Assembly: GCF_016834655.1 (NCBI RefSeq)
Contig: NZ_JAENHP010000015.1
Coordinates: forward strand, 1 to 64,000
Source of the DNA: Paractinoplanes ovalisporus
GTDB taxonomy: Bacteria; Actinomycetota; Actinomycetes; Mycobacteriales; Micromonosporaceae
Direction: 5' to 3'
Length of the DNA stretch: 64,000 bases
Shown here in pieces: positions 8,341 through 17,607 of this stretch. The translations under genes were made by a program, and so were the position numbers. The notes below the pieces were generated by a model that was given only the letters and a program-made list of their open reading frames with translations, searched no databases and was not told the DNA's origin. How positions within the stretch are numbered: the first letter of the stretch is position 1; every line of letters begins with the position of its first letter.

Positions 8341-9288
8341 ATGTATGACGTGCATGACTTGCCGCCGCTCGTGGATATGGACCTGAGACTTGTCCGCAGC
8401 TTCGCTGTGCTGGCACATCATCGCCATTTCGGGCGCGCCGCGGAAGCGCTCCACAGCACGCAGCCGGCACTGAGCCGACAGATCAGCCGCTTGGAGCAGC
8501 AGGTCGGTGTGCGGTTGCTCGAGAGGTCCAGCCGGGGCACCGTCCTGACGGAGGCCGGGAAGGTGTTCGAATCTTTCGCCCTGGACATGCTGCGCTCGGC
8601 GAGTAACGCCCTGGCTCAGACACGCGCAGTGGAGTCACCCAGCCGGATCACCATCGGTTACATCACCAACATCATCGTCACGCCGGCCGTCCGGGCGTTG
8701 CGGCGCCTCTACCCCGAGGCAGAAGTACACACGCAGCACCTGACATGTGACCGGCCGCCGTCGGCCCTGCTTCAGGGCGACGTGGATGTCGTGCTCGGCA
8801 GACTGCCTTTGCCGCTTGAGGGACTCGAGGTCAGCGTTCTGTACGACGAACCGCGGGTTGTGCTCGTCCCGGCCGACCACCGTCTGGCCGGCAAGGAGAG
8901 CGTCACCATCGATGACATCGTCGACGAGCCCTTGCCGCGGACCCTCGACCCGGCCTGGAACGCGTTCTGGAGGATGGAACCCCGTTCGGACGGCAAGCCT
9001 GCGCCCGACGGGCCTCTTATCGATGACCTCGAGGACAGGATCGAGTCTGTCGCCGCGGGCGAGTCCCTCGCGGTCGTTCCGGCAAGTCCCTATCTCAACC
9101 GCTTGCGACCCGATGTCACCTCGGTCCCGCTGCACGGGGTCGAACCCAGCCACGTCGTGATCGCTACCCGGGCGCAGGAGAGCAGTCACCTGGTGAGAGC
9201 CTTCGAGACGCTGGCTCGCACATACCTGCCGGTTGGTGGACCACGCAACCCGTCCGGGTCATCGCGGCCGAGTCCGGCAATGCAGTAA
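8341..9288 (+). CDS. LysR-family transcriptional regulator
   Basis: The HTH is clear: MDLRLVRSFAVLAHHRHFGRAAEALHSTQPALSRQISRLEQQVG, followed by a periplasmic-binding-protein-like effector domain with the subtype feature TIGYITNIIV. The most upstream start is ATG 8341 (315 residues). ATG 8377, the usual family start, would remove 12 residues; neither has a clear ribosome site. It is divergent from the broken SDR gene, which was probably its target. Confidence 0.85.
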   Translation: MYDVHDLPPLVDMDLRLVRSFAVLAHHRHFGRAAEALHSTQPALSRQISRLEQQVGVRLLERSSRGTVLTEAGKVFESFALDMLRSASNALAQTRAVESPSRITIGYITNIIVTPAVRALRRLYPEAEVHTQHLTCDRPPSALLQGDVDVVLGRLPLPLEGLEVSVLYDEPRVVLVPADHRLAGKESVTIDDIVDEPLPRTLDPAWNAFWRMEPRSDGKPAPDGPLIDDLEDRIESVAAGESLAVVPASPYLNRLRPDVTSVPLHGVEPSHVVIATRAQESSHLVRAFETLARTYLPVGGPRNPSGSSRPSPAMQ

Positions 9289-9302
9289 CGACGAAGAGCG
9301 CC

Positions 9303-9332
9303 GGGCCCGCGCACTGTTTCGTGCGCGGGCCC
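9303..9332. terminator. Perfect 12-bp stem terminator
   Basis: GGGCCCGCGCAC pairs perfectly with GTGCGCGGGCCC across a TGTTTC loop. It sits 14 bp after the LysR stop and before the end of the convergent hydrolase gene, so it probably terminates both. Confidence 0.7.
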
Positions 9333-9378
9333 AGCGGGGCAGCTCTCGTCGGTGGCCGACGGGACGCTATCGCCTGAA

Positions 9379-10536
9379 CTACTTGGACTCGACCTTGCCC
9401 AACGGCTGCGACGCACGGTTGAGCGCAGCGACGGCCGCGGGCCACGCCCGGTCGCCGGGGTAGAGCTGGCTGCGCAGGTACGCCCACGACATCGCGCGCA
9501 CCACAGCCACCCGTTGCGGGTTCTCGTCGGTCGTCTCCTTGGCGTCGTAACCCGAAACACCGCCGAGCGAGTGCTGGGCGCCGAAGAGTGTCAGCAGGCT
9601 CTTCGGGCCGGGGCTCTGGAAGTAGGCGTCGGATCGCCAGTTCTTACGTGCGGAGAAGGCCGGGTTGAAGTCGTCGTCGCCGTAGACGATCAGAGCGGGC
9701 TTGGTCATCTTGTCGAACTTCATGGTCGCCAGCGCCGGTGACTGCGCCTTCGCGGGCTCGGTGAGGTCCGCGCCGTTGCCGGCGGGGGCCATCGCCACGC
9801 CGGCCTTGATCCGGCTGTCGGCGAGCTTCAAAGGTCCGGTCGCCGGATCGGTCACGCTCTGACCGAGGAGCATGGTCGCGGTCGTACCTCCGAGGGAGTG
9901 TCCGACGACGGCGATCCGCTTGCTGTCGAGGCGGCCGCGGAGATCAGGCGCAGACTTTTCGATCTTGTCGAGGTGGTCGAGGATGTACCGCATGTCGTTG
10001 ACCCGGGACCGCCAGTAGAGCGGCGCCTCCGGATTGTTGGCCTCGCGCAGGCCCAGCACCTTCGAGTCCAGGTGCGTGGGCTGGATGACGACGAAGCCAT
10101 GTGCGGCGTAGAAATCCGCCAGCGGGCCGTAGCCGTGCATCGAGGACAGGTAGTTCGTTTCACCGTGCCCGTGTGACAGCAGAATGATGGGCAGCGACCT
10201 GCCGGTCACCGGCGCGGAAACCTTGATCTCCAGGTTCACCGGCCGATGGGGGACGGCCAGCGTGAGGGGCTGGAAGGTGGTGAAAGGGGTGGGCTTGCTG
10301 ACCGGGATGCCCCCTTCGGGTGTGGTCGGAGCGCCACGGTTCGCTGCGGGGCTCTTGCCGGCGGCGCTGGCGCCGGCTCCGGTGGCGATCCAACCGATCG
10401 GCAGCAGGGCCAGCGCAACGGCGGCTGCCACCCCCGCCCGGAACCGGTAGCGCGATCCCGTCCGGGCAGCGGCCTGTGTTGCCGGCTGCCCGGCGCCCTG
10501 AGAATCGGCTGCGGATTCCTTTTCTTCGATACTCAT
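9379..10536 (-). CDS. Secreted or membrane-anchored alpha/beta hydrolase
   Basis: The 385-residue protein has a cytoplasmic N-tail, a hydrophobic segment at about 35-55 (AAVALALLPIGWIATGAGAS) and an alpha/beta-hydrolase domain. The domain shows an oxyanion-type LLSHGHGETN, the nucleophile elbow VVGHSLGG, an acid region YGDDDFNPAF and the catalytic His in GAQHSLGG. The arrangement resembles PAF-acetylhydrolase/chlorophyllase-like lipases or polyester hydrolases. GGGAG precedes ATG 10536. Its promoter carries the double TetR-type operator found at two other places in the window. Confidence 0.82.
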   Translation of the reverse strand: MSIEEKESAADSQGAGQPATQAAARTGSRYRFRAGVAAAVALALLPIGWIATGAGASAAGKSPAANRGAPTTPEGGIPVSKPTPFTTFQPLTLAVPHRPVNLEIKVSAPVTGRSLPIILLSHGHGETNYLSSMHGYGPLADFYAAHGFVVIQPTHLDSKVLGLREANNPEAPLYWRSRVNDMRYILDHLDKIEKSAPDLRGRLDSKRIAVVGHSLGGTTATMLLGQSVTDPATGPLKLADSRIKAGVAMAPAGNGADLTEPAKAQSPALATMKFDKMTKPALIVYGDDDFNPAFSARKNWRSDAYFQSPGPKSLLTLFGAQHSLGGVSGYDAKETTDENPQRVAVVRAMSWAYLRSQLYPGDRAWPAAVAALNRASQPLGKVESK

Positions 10537-10583
10537 GAGTGCTCCCTGTCTGGATTGCGAGAGGTGTCGGCCGGACCAACCAT

Positions 10584-10638
10584 AAGTGGAACGGCTTCTC
10601 ACTTAGCGACTATACGGAACGCCTTCCCACTTACGCAA
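10584..10638 (-). promoter_or_regulatory. Promoter with double TetR-type operator, copy a (hydrolase)
   Basis: Reading towards the hydrolase, TTGCGT (10633-10638) and TATAGT (10609-10614) form a promoter with an 18-bp spacer. One operator, GTGGGAAGGCGTTCCG, fills the spacer. A second, GTGAGAAGCCGTTCC, lies just downstream of the -10, and the two GGAA cores are 28 bp apart. The same layout recurs at 11952-12000 and 20432-20479. Confidence 0.7.
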
Positions 10639-10758
10639 GAGCCCCGAAGGCGATTCTCACTGCCCCTGGCCAGCGCAGACGCAGGGCGGACGGGCAGGCG
10701 AAACGGCAACATCGGGGCAGCGGCGTGAGAGACTCGTCCAGCGGCCGATGCAGCGAGG

Positions 10759-11676
10759 TCACCGACGGCGATCAGCGTCACCACGAGCCAGCTTCACGGC
10801 CGCCAGAACGACGAGCACGACCGGACCGAAGAGGTTGAAGCTGAACAGGGTTGCGTAGATGTCGTCGGTGTTCCAGACCTGCCCGGCCGCGTCGGTCACG
10901 GTGGCGGCGTCCACGGTGAAGAACTGGATCATGGTGACGGCGACGATCATGAAGTAGACGATGAGAGCAAGGGCCAGTGGCTCGCGCCGCTCTCCCCCGG
11001 TCGGCAGATCGGAGGGCCGGCGCCGCGTCAGGACAAGAGCGAAAATCTGGAAGAAGACGTAGGTGACGAACCACCAGCCGAGGTAATTGGTCCACGGCAC
11101 TCCGAAGACTCCCCCGCCGTTCTCCCAGATCCAGGTCTGCTGGATCGTGGAGGCCGCGGAGTCGATGCCGAGGTCGAACATGGTCATCAAGGCGGCAGCC
11201 AGGACGGGCAGAGCCACGACATTGACCCGCCAACCCGCGGCAGTCCGGTCACCCAGGCGCAGGTCGGCGTTGTCGAGCAGGGCTGCCGCGATGAGCCAGC
11301 AAATCATTCCGAGTGAGCAGTACGTCACGGCGACGATCACCGGGAAGTCCACGATCCGCAAACTCGAACCGGGATAGTGGTATGTGCCGAAGGGGAAGCC
11401 GGTATTGATGCTCAAGTTCTCGAAGACGTTCGCCACGAGGAACGTCACGGCCAGGTACAGCCCGGCCACGCGCCATCCGTAGCGGCGCCCGGCTATGACA
11501 GCACTGACCGGGATCGCCGCGAAAAGGACAGCATTCCTGGTCATTCCGAGGATGGGCATCGCCACGGTCAGCAGCACGGCTACACCGGTGAAGACTCGGG
11601 CAGCAAGATCCCACCCACTTCGCCGTGGCGGACCTTCGACGACACCGGTGCCGGCGGTACGGCTCGTTGCAGTCAC
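10759..11676 (-). CDS. CruF-like (carotenoid biosynthesis/DUF422) membrane protein
   Basis: The 305-residue protein has about eight hydrophobic helices and the family block FENLSINTGFPFGTYHY, with the conserved E and the PFG-Y-Y motif, plus GIDSAA and NYLGWWFVTY. These resemble the CruF/carotenoid 1',2'-hydratase family. No other carotenoid gene is visible nearby. GTG 11676 is chosen because GAGAGGAAA lies 5-6 bp upstream; the ATG five codons earlier lacks a site. It shares a promoter region with the divergent tetR gene. Confidence 0.7.
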   Translation of the reverse strand: MTATSRTAGTGVVEGPPRRSGWDLAARVFTGVAVLLTVAMPILGMTRNAVLFAAIPVSAVIAGRRYGWRVAGLYLAVTFLVANVFENLSINTGFPFGTYHYPGSSLRIVDFPVIVAVTYCSLGMICWLIAAALLDNADLRLGDRTAAGWRVNVVALPVLAAALMTMFDLGIDSAASTIQQTWIWENGGGVFGVPWTNYLGWWFVTYVFFQIFALVLTRRRPSDLPTGGERREPLALALIVYFMIVAVTMIQFFTVDAATVTDAAGQVWNTDDIYATLFSFNLFGPVVLVVLAAVKLARGDADRRR

Positions 11677-11949
11677 GTTCTTTCCTCTCATTCGGCGCCC
11701 CGGGAAGGGGACGCGGTTCCGACTTGCGGTGGCTCACACTCGAGGCCATCCCGGCGCTCCGGCTCAGTCGGTTGTGGGCGCCGTACGCGTCGCCGCCCGA
11801 CGGCAGGCCGGCGAGCATGCCTCGGATGTCAGATCGGCTCAGGTAGAACTCGTCAACGCCATGCCACGGCGACCGGGCCCGAGGACCTGAGAAGTCCGGC
11901 CTGGAACTGCGGTAGTGCACGGGCCACCCCATGCCGTACTATCCAGTAA
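11677..11949. other. Leader region without a recognisable gene
   Basis: About 270 bp between the membrane-protein start and the operator at 11950 contain no gene I can support. The minus strand is open here but shows no family motif or ribosome site. It would be an unusually long 5' leader for the membrane-protein mRNA. Confidence 0.4.
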
Positions 11950-12000
11950 GCGGAACGTCTTATCAGATAGTAAATATACGGAACATCTTCTCACTTGCAA
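11950..12000. promoter_or_regulatory. Double TetR-type operator, copy b (tetR and CruF-like gene)
   Basis: On the minus strand TTGCAA (11995-12000) and TATATT (11973-11978) make a promoter with a 16-bp spacer holding the operator GTGAGAAGATGTTCCG. A second operator, TGATAAGACGTTCCG, follows 28 bp away. The plus-strand side leads directly into tetR at 12014, so the repressor probably controls itself and the divergent gene. Confidence 0.75.
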
Positions 12001-12013
12001 CAGGGGGGCTTGA

Positions 12014-12592
12014 GTGAGTCCGACGGCAGCTGGACGAACCCGGCGCACCCGCGCCGACGCCCAGCGCAACATCGATGCGCTTGTTGACGCGGCGCGGGAG
12101 GTCTTCGCTGCCTCCGGTCCGGATGCTCCGGTTCGCGAGATCGCCGCGCGGGCCGGCGTCGGGCTCGCTACTTTCTACCGGCACTTTCCGGAGCGAGCCG
12201 ACCTGATCACCGCCGTGTTCCGGCAGGACGTCGATGCCTGCGCCGACGCTGCCACCGAGCTGAGGGCCGAGCACGATCCGTTCGAGGCCCTCGTTGCCTG
12301 GGTACGCCAGCTGACCGGCTTCCTCGGCGGCCGACGGGGGCTTGCGGTCTCGGTGCACGCCGGAGATCCGGCATTCGTTCAGCTCCCGGCCTATTTCCGG
12401 GAGCGGTTCGAGCCGACCCTTGGCGCCCTGCTCGAAGCGGCTGCGGACGCCGGCGAGATCCGCGGCGACGTCGACCCGGGGGAGCTCCTCGGCGCTATCA
12501 AGCGCCTGTGCTCCTCAGGTGATTCAGAAAGTAACGAGCGCATGGTGGCCCTGGTGATCGACGGCTTGCGCTTCGGCCACGACACACGCTGA
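12014..12592 (+). CDS. TetR-family repressor
   Basis: The 192-residue protein has a TetR HTH: RRTRADAQRNIDALVDAAREVF..., then VREIAARAGVGLATFYRHFPERADL. The C-terminal ligand domain contains FEALVAWVRQLTGFL, typical of the TetR_C SBD-like group. GTG 12014 has AGGGGG six bases upstream. The double operator lies right in front of the gene. The same motif at two other promoters makes this the most likely master repressor of the local regulon (inference). Confidence 0.88.
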   Translation: MSPTAAGRTRRTRADAQRNIDALVDAAREVFAASGPDAPVREIAARAGVGLATFYRHFPERADLITAVFRQDVDACADAATELRAEHDPFEALVAWVRQLTGFLGGRRGLAVSVHAGDPAFVQLPAYFRERFEPTLGALLEAAADAGEIRGDVDPGELLGAIKRLCSSGDSESNERMVALVIDGLRFGHDTR

Positions 12593-12653
12593 GCCCGCGG
12601 CGCCCCGGCATGAAGGTGTTAACGGACCCACCGATGTTGCCGATCAGTACTGA

Positions 12654-15600
12654 GTGAGTGCTGTGCTCTACCAGAGCATGCGGACCAGGGTTGTCCGTGA
12701 CGGAACGCTGATTCGTAAGTACCCACTGGGGCTGGACGCGGCTCAGCGACTGAGTGCCGAGCTGGCTGTGCTGCGCCAGCTCGCCGGCGTGCCCGGCGTC
12801 CCACGCCTGACTCCCGATCAGCAACCCGGCGCGGTGACAGTGCTCGACCCGCGCGGAACGATTATCAGCGAATTGCCGGCGCCCTGGCCCGTTGAGCCGT
12901 TGCTCGGGCTGGCATGCGAACTGGCGGGCGTTCTGGGCGGGATCCATCGGCGAGGCATCGTGCACCGCGACGTGAATCCCGGCAACATCCTCGTTTCACC
13001 CGATCGCCGCTCACCCACGTTGATCGATTTCGAGCTGTCCGTTCCGACGACCGAGGTAGGCGGCGATGTCGCCGGCACCGTGCCGTACCTCGCCCCGGAG
13101 CAGACCGGCCGCACCGGCCGGCGCGTTGATCATCGCGCTGATCTTTATGCGCTGGGCGCAACCCTCTTTGAGCTGGCCACAGGAAGCCCGCCCTTCGGCA
13201 GCGACCGCGACCCACTACACCTCATTCATGATCACCTGGCGAAGGTCCCGCCGTCTCCGGCACAAGCCAACCCTGAGGTCCCTGAACTGTTCGCGGCGGT
13301 CGTGCTGCGCCTGCTGGAGAAGGAACCTGAACAGCGGTACCAGAGCGCCGAGGGTCTTGAATACGATCTCCGTCGTATCCACGACGCCTATGTTGCGGGT
13401 ACAGACATCGCACTGACGTTGGCCGAACGGGACTTCCCTATTCACTTGGAGGCACCGTCTCGCCTGATCGGCCGCAAGCAGCCGCTCGGTGAGCTCGAGC
13501 AGGTCGTGGCGCGGACGGCGTCCGGCGCATCCGGCATCGTGCTGATCACCGGCCCGCCCGGCGTAGGCAAGACCAGCCTGGTCAACCGGCTCCGGCCGGC
13601 GATCACCGAGTGCAGGGGCCATCTGGTGGCCGGCAAATTCGACCAGTACCAGCGTGACATCGGTAGCGACGCCGTCCGCCAGGCCTTCTGCGCTCTCGGC
13701 AATCAGTTGCTGACGGAGTCCGACACCGAACTTGCCCGGCTGCGCGTCGACCTGGTCCGGGCGCTCGGCCCGAACGCCCGGCTGGCGGCAACGGCCTTGC
13801 CACCGTTCGCGGCGCTGCTCGGCGTGCAAGCCGAGGTGGACGACGATCCCCTGCACATGGCTGACCGCTTGCACCAGATGAGCAGCGACCTCATCCGCGT
13901 CGTGGCCAGACCGGCGACACCTCTGATCATTTTCCTGGACGATCTGCAGTGGGCCGGCCCGCCCGCGTATCGCTTCCTCGACAGCATCCTCCACACGAAT
14001 TTCGCCGGGCTGCTCGTGATCGGGGCGTATCGCGACGCCGAGGTGGACGCGGCGCACCCGCTCAGCGCCGTAATCGCCAAGTTGCACCACGCCAGCATCG
14101 ATGCGCATCACCTTCACCTCGACAATCTGTCTCCGAGCAGCCTGAGTGAACTCATCGCCGCGATGTTGCGCATGCCCCCGGCAGAGGCGGAACCGCTGGC
14201 GCGGGCTTTGTCCGATCGGACCAAGGGCAACCCGTTCGACACGGTCGAGCTCATCAACGCCCTGCGCCGCGACGGTGCGCTCGTCCCTGACGGAGATCGC
14301 TGGACCTGGGACCCGGGAACAATTCGGCGCTTCGTCGGCCGCAGCGAGGTCGTCGACATGGTCACCGCACGCATCGACGCTCTTCCCGACAAGACACAGA
14401 CTCTGCTCGACGTCATGGCACGCCTCGGCGAGAGCGCGACACTGCATCTGGTGCACGTCGCGGCCGATCGCTGCGTCGACTCCGTCCGGGTCGACCTCAT
14501 GCCCGCTGTCGAGGAAGGCCTCGTCACGATCGGCACCGAGGAAGCACCCGTGGTGGCCTTCTCCCACGATCGGGTGCAGCAGGCGGCCTTCGGCCGGATC
14601 ACACCGGACCGCCACGAGCGCCTAGCCCTCGACATTGCGAGGCGTCTCGCGCAGGACGAAGGCTTTTCCCTCACCGCCGCACAGCAGTACCGCCGCGCAG
14701 CAGCGCTGGTCACCGACAAAGACGAGCGCCCGCTAGCAGCCGCTCTCCTGCGCCAGGCAGGCAGACTTATGCGGTCGCTGTTCGACCACACGAGTGCTGA
14801 GGCCTTCCTGTCAGCGGCCTCATCTTTGCTGTCTGTGACCGACTCCGGATACCGGGAAACCCAGGCGGCATGGCACGTGGCACTGTGCAGCCTCGGCCGG
14901 TATGCCGACGCCGATGCCGTCTTCGCCGGGATGGACCTGGACCGGACCGACGCGTCCGAGCTGAACGAGGCCTACATCATGCAGGTGTCCGGCCTAGCGG
15001 TCAGAGGCCGTGCCGGCGAGGCACTCACCCTCGGGCTCCGAGGTCTGTCCTCCCTCGGCATCGACGTACCTGCGCCGGGACAGATGAACCAGAGCGCGAG
15101 CGCCGGCTTCAGCACCGCGCTGGCATGGCTTGCCGAAACGGACCCCGACTACGACCTTCGACGGCCCCTGCTCAACGATTCCCGCCTGCTCGCGGTGACC
15201 CGGCTCATCGACCGGCTGGCTCTGGTGGCGTTCTATGCCGACCGAACAACCATGCAGTGGCTCACGACAGTGGCAGTCTCGATCTGGACCAACCACGGCG
15301 CGGCGGCTGAACTGATCCACCCCATGAGCCACATCGGCGAGGTGCTCGCCGACCGGAAGGACTATCGGGCCAGCCACGACGCGATGAGCCGGATCACCGC
15401 CGTCGGCACAGCGCGCCACTGGGACTTCGATACCGCCCGAGTGCAGGCAGCGCATCTACTCACCACCTTCACGTGGTACGAGTCGCTGGAAGAAGGTCTG
15501 CGCCTGGCCCGTGAGACACGCGAGAACCTACTCAGGGGCGGGCTGGTGGTTGAGGCCGCCGGCACCTACTTCGGTTCGATCCCACAAACCCTGGACTGCG

Positions 15601-17471
15601 CGGATCTGGACTCCTTCGAGGCCGAGGTCGACTCTGCTCAAGCGGTGGCTGAGCGTACCGGCATGGCCCCTCTGTTCAGCGTCTTTTCCGACTACCGGCG
15701 GCTGGCAGAGTCTTTGCGGACCGACGCCGCTGAACCACGACTGCCCAGCGGCGACGACGATGACAGCCGGTCTGAATCCGGCGGTCTGATGGCGGCCTCC
15801 GAACGTCTTGTCGGCGCGGTCCTCCGAGCGCTGACCGCCGCCGTCTATCACGACGAGGCCGAGTTGGCGCGGTCCGGTGCCCATGCCAGTGAATTCAGTA
15901 CGGGTGTGACCATCTCGTACCTCACTGTCCAGGCCCACCTGGTGGCGGCCTTGGGCGCCGCGCTTCGTGCCCGCTCTGCCGCCGATCCTGCTCTGCGGGC
16001 GGCGGCATTGTCGGATCTGGTCGCGAGCCGTGACTTCTTGGCCGCGCGCGCGGCCGAGCAGGTCAGCAACTTCCGCCACCTGCAACATTTCACCGACGGC
16101 ATGCTGGCGTGGTCCAGTGGCAGTTTCGAGAACGCAGCAAAAGCCTTCGACGCCGCATTGGTCGATGTGGCCGCTGTCAACCGGCCTTTTCACGCCGCTC
16201 TCCTCGCCGAGCACGCCGGCTTGTTCTACCTGGCCCACGGCATGGAGCACGTGGGGCGGCAACTGCTGTCCGACGCCCTGCACAGATACGCGTCCTGGGG
16301 TGCGCACGGTAAGGTTCGCCACCTCGCCAGTGCGCATGAGTTCTTGGTAGCCGCCTTCGAGCCACAGATGGGGCAGTCACAGAGCTTGAATCTGTCGAGC
16401 GACACACTCGACGCCACCGGAGTCCTCGAAGCGGCCCGCGCCCTGAGCTCCGAGACAGAAATCGACCGGCTGCGCACCGCTGTCGAGCACGTCCTCGGCG
16501 CCATGACCGGGGCCACCGCTGTGCACCTCTTGCTATGGGACTCCGACGGAGACGGCTGGGTCCTGCCGGCGGCCGGTTCGCGCCCCGCCATCTCACACAC
16601 CCAGGTAGACGCGCGCACGCTGCTTCCGCTCTCGGCCATCCGGTACGTCGAACGCACCCGTGAGCCGATGCTGGTCGATGACGCGTCGCAGGACGATCGG
16701 GTGGCTCGAGATCCGTACCTGGCCGGTGCCGAGCATTGTTCCCTTCTCGTCGTGCCGGTGCTCAGCCAGGGCATGCCCGTCGCCATGTTGGTGTTGGAGA
16801 ACATGCTCAGCCGCCGCGCGTTCACCTCCGCCCGGGTCAATGCCGTGGCGATGTTGGCCGGCCAGTTGACGGTCTCGCTCGAGAACGCCCGGCTGTACGC
16901 AAAACTTGAACGCAAGGTCGCCGAGCGCACCGAGGAACTGGCCCAGGCCAATCGCCAGCTTGAACTGCTCACCATCACTGACGCTCTTACCGGCCTGCCC
17001 AATCGTCGCCGGATCGCCGAGGTTCTCGAGGCCGAATGGCAACGCTCGCTGCGCACCGGAACATCGTTGGGCCTGGCAATGATCGACATCGACAACTTCA
17101 AGGCCTACAACGACCACTACGGCCACCAAGGTGGTGACGAGTGCCTGCGACAGGTCGGTCAGACCCTTCTCGCCGGTGCGCGAAGCAGCGATCTGGTCGC
17201 CCGATACGGCGGGGAAGAGTTCTGCGTCATCATGCCAGGAGCCAACGACGACAACGCGTCAAGGGCAGCCGAGCGGATCCGCGCGGCGGTGGCCGATGTG
17301 CGGGTACCGCATGCCGCGGTGGCCTCGGGAATCGTGACGATCAGCGTCGGCGTGACGTCGCTGATACCGTCAGCCGACACGCAGCCCGATCACCTCATCG
17401 AGACCGCCGACCAGGCCTTGTACGAGGCCAAACGGTTAGGACGCAACCGGATCGCCACGCTCGTCCGGTGA
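12654..17471 (+). CDS. Kinase-like / AAA ATPase / GAF / diguanylate cyclase megaprotein
   Basis: The 1605-residue protein has four visible modules. Residues ~10-245 are a Ser/Thr kinase-like domain with HRDVNPGN at 104-111 and DFE at 125-127, so the usual catalytic-loop Lys and the DFG Gly are replaced. Residues ~270-560 are an AAA/NTPase module with Walker A GPPGVGKT near 299 and Walker B LIIFLDDLQWAG. A long helical TPR-like region follows to ~1240. A GAF domain spans ~1255-1410, then a short coiled coil and a GGDEF domain with GGEEF near 1519, preceded five residues earlier by RSSD, a canonical product-inhibition I-site. It probably integrates a signal and makes cyclic-di-GMP; kinase activity is doubtful. 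Confidence 0.9.
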   Translation: MSAVLYQSMRTRVVRDGTLIRKYPLGLDAAQRLSAELAVLRQLAGVPGVPRLTPDQQPGAVTVLDPRGTIISELPAPWPVEPLLGLACELAGVLGGIHRRGIVHRDVNPGNILVSPDRRSPTLIDFELSVPTTEVGGDVAGTVPYLAPEQTGRTGRRVDHRADLYALGATLFELATGSPPFGSDRDPLHLIHDHLAKVPPSPAQANPEVPELFAAVVLRLLEKEPEQRYQSAEGLEYDLRRIHDAYVAGTDIALTLAERDFPIHLEAPSRLIGRKQPLGELEQVVARTASGASGIVLITGPPGVGKTSLVNRLRPAITECRGHLVAGKFDQYQRDIGSDAVRQAFCALGNQLLTESDTELARLRVDLVRALGPNARLAATALPPFAALLGVQAEVDDDPLHMADRLHQMSSDLIRVVARPATPLIIFLDDLQWAGPPAYRFLDSILHTNFAGLLVIGAYRDAEVDAAHPLSAVIAKLHHASIDAHHLHLDNLSPSSLSELIAAMLRMPPAEAEPLARALSDRTKGNPFDTVELINALRRDGALVPDGDRWTWDPGTIRRFVGRSEVVDMVTARIDALPDKTQTLLDVMARLGESATLHLVHVAADRCVDSVRVDLMPAVEEGLVTIGTEEAPVVAFSHDRVQQAAFGRITPDRHERLALDIARRLAQDEGFSLTAAQQYRRAAALVTDKDERPLAAALLRQAGRLMRSLFDHTSAEAFLSAASSLLSVTDSGYRETQAAWHVALCSLGRYADADAVFAGMDLDRTDASELNEAYIMQVSGLAVRGRAGEALTLGLRGLSSLGIDVPAPGQMNQSASAGFSTALAWLAETDPDYDLRRPLLNDSRLLAVTRLIDRLALVAFYADRTTMQWLTTVAVSIWTNHGAAAELIHPMSHIGEVLADRKDYRASHDAMSRITAVGTARHWDFDTARVQAAHLLTTFTWYESLEEGLRLARETRENLLRGGLVVEAAGTYFGSIPQTLDCADLDSFEAEVDSAQAVAERTGMAPLFSVFSDYRRLAESLRTDAAEPRLPSGDDDDSRSESGGLMAASERLVGAVLRALTAAVYHDEAELARSGAHASEFSTGVTISYLTVQAHLVAALGAALRARSAADPALRAAALSDLVASRDFLAARAAEQVSNFRHLQHFTDGMLAWSSGSFENAAKAFDAALVDVAAVNRPFHAALLAEHAGLFYLAHGMEHVGRQLLSDALHRYASWGAHGKVRHLASAHEFLVAAFEPQMGQSQSLNLSSDTLDATGVLEAARALSSETEIDRLRTAVEHVLGAMTGATAVHLLLWDSDGDGWVLPAAGSRPAISHTQVDARTLLPLSAIRYVERTREPMLVDDASQDDRVARDPYLAGAEHCSLLVVPVLSQGMPVAMLVLENMLSRRAFTSARVNAVAMLAGQLTVSLENARLYAKLERKVAERTEELAQANRQLELLTITDALTGLPNRRRIAEVLEAEWQRSLRTGTSLGLAMIDIDNFKAYNDHYGHQGGDECLRQVGQTLLAGARSSDLVARYGGEEFCVIMPGANDDNASRAAERIRAAVADVRVPHAAVASGIVTISVGVTSLIPSADTQPDHLIETADQALYEAKRLGRNRIATLVR

Positions 17472-17568
17472 GATTCTCGAATGATGCTCGGCCCGCTACG
17501 CCATCTCAGACGCCATAGAGAGCCGGTTCGGGCACCGCCGGGTTCGGGAGCCCGGCGAATCACGCAAT

Positions 17569-17596
17569 GATGGCCCGAAGTGACCTTCGGGCCATC
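17569..17596. terminator. Hairpin between convergent genes
   Basis: GATGGCCCGAAG pairs perfectly with CTTCGGGCCATC across a 4-base loop. It lies between the ends of the megaprotein and MFS exporter genes and should stop both transcripts. Confidence 0.65.
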
Positions 17597-17607
17597 AAGT
17601 GTTGGTG

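Noticed and set aside
11249..11932. Minus-strand frame across the leader of the CruF-like gene
   Set aside because: Its first part shows no recognisable motif and the rest is a shadow of the membrane-protein gene.
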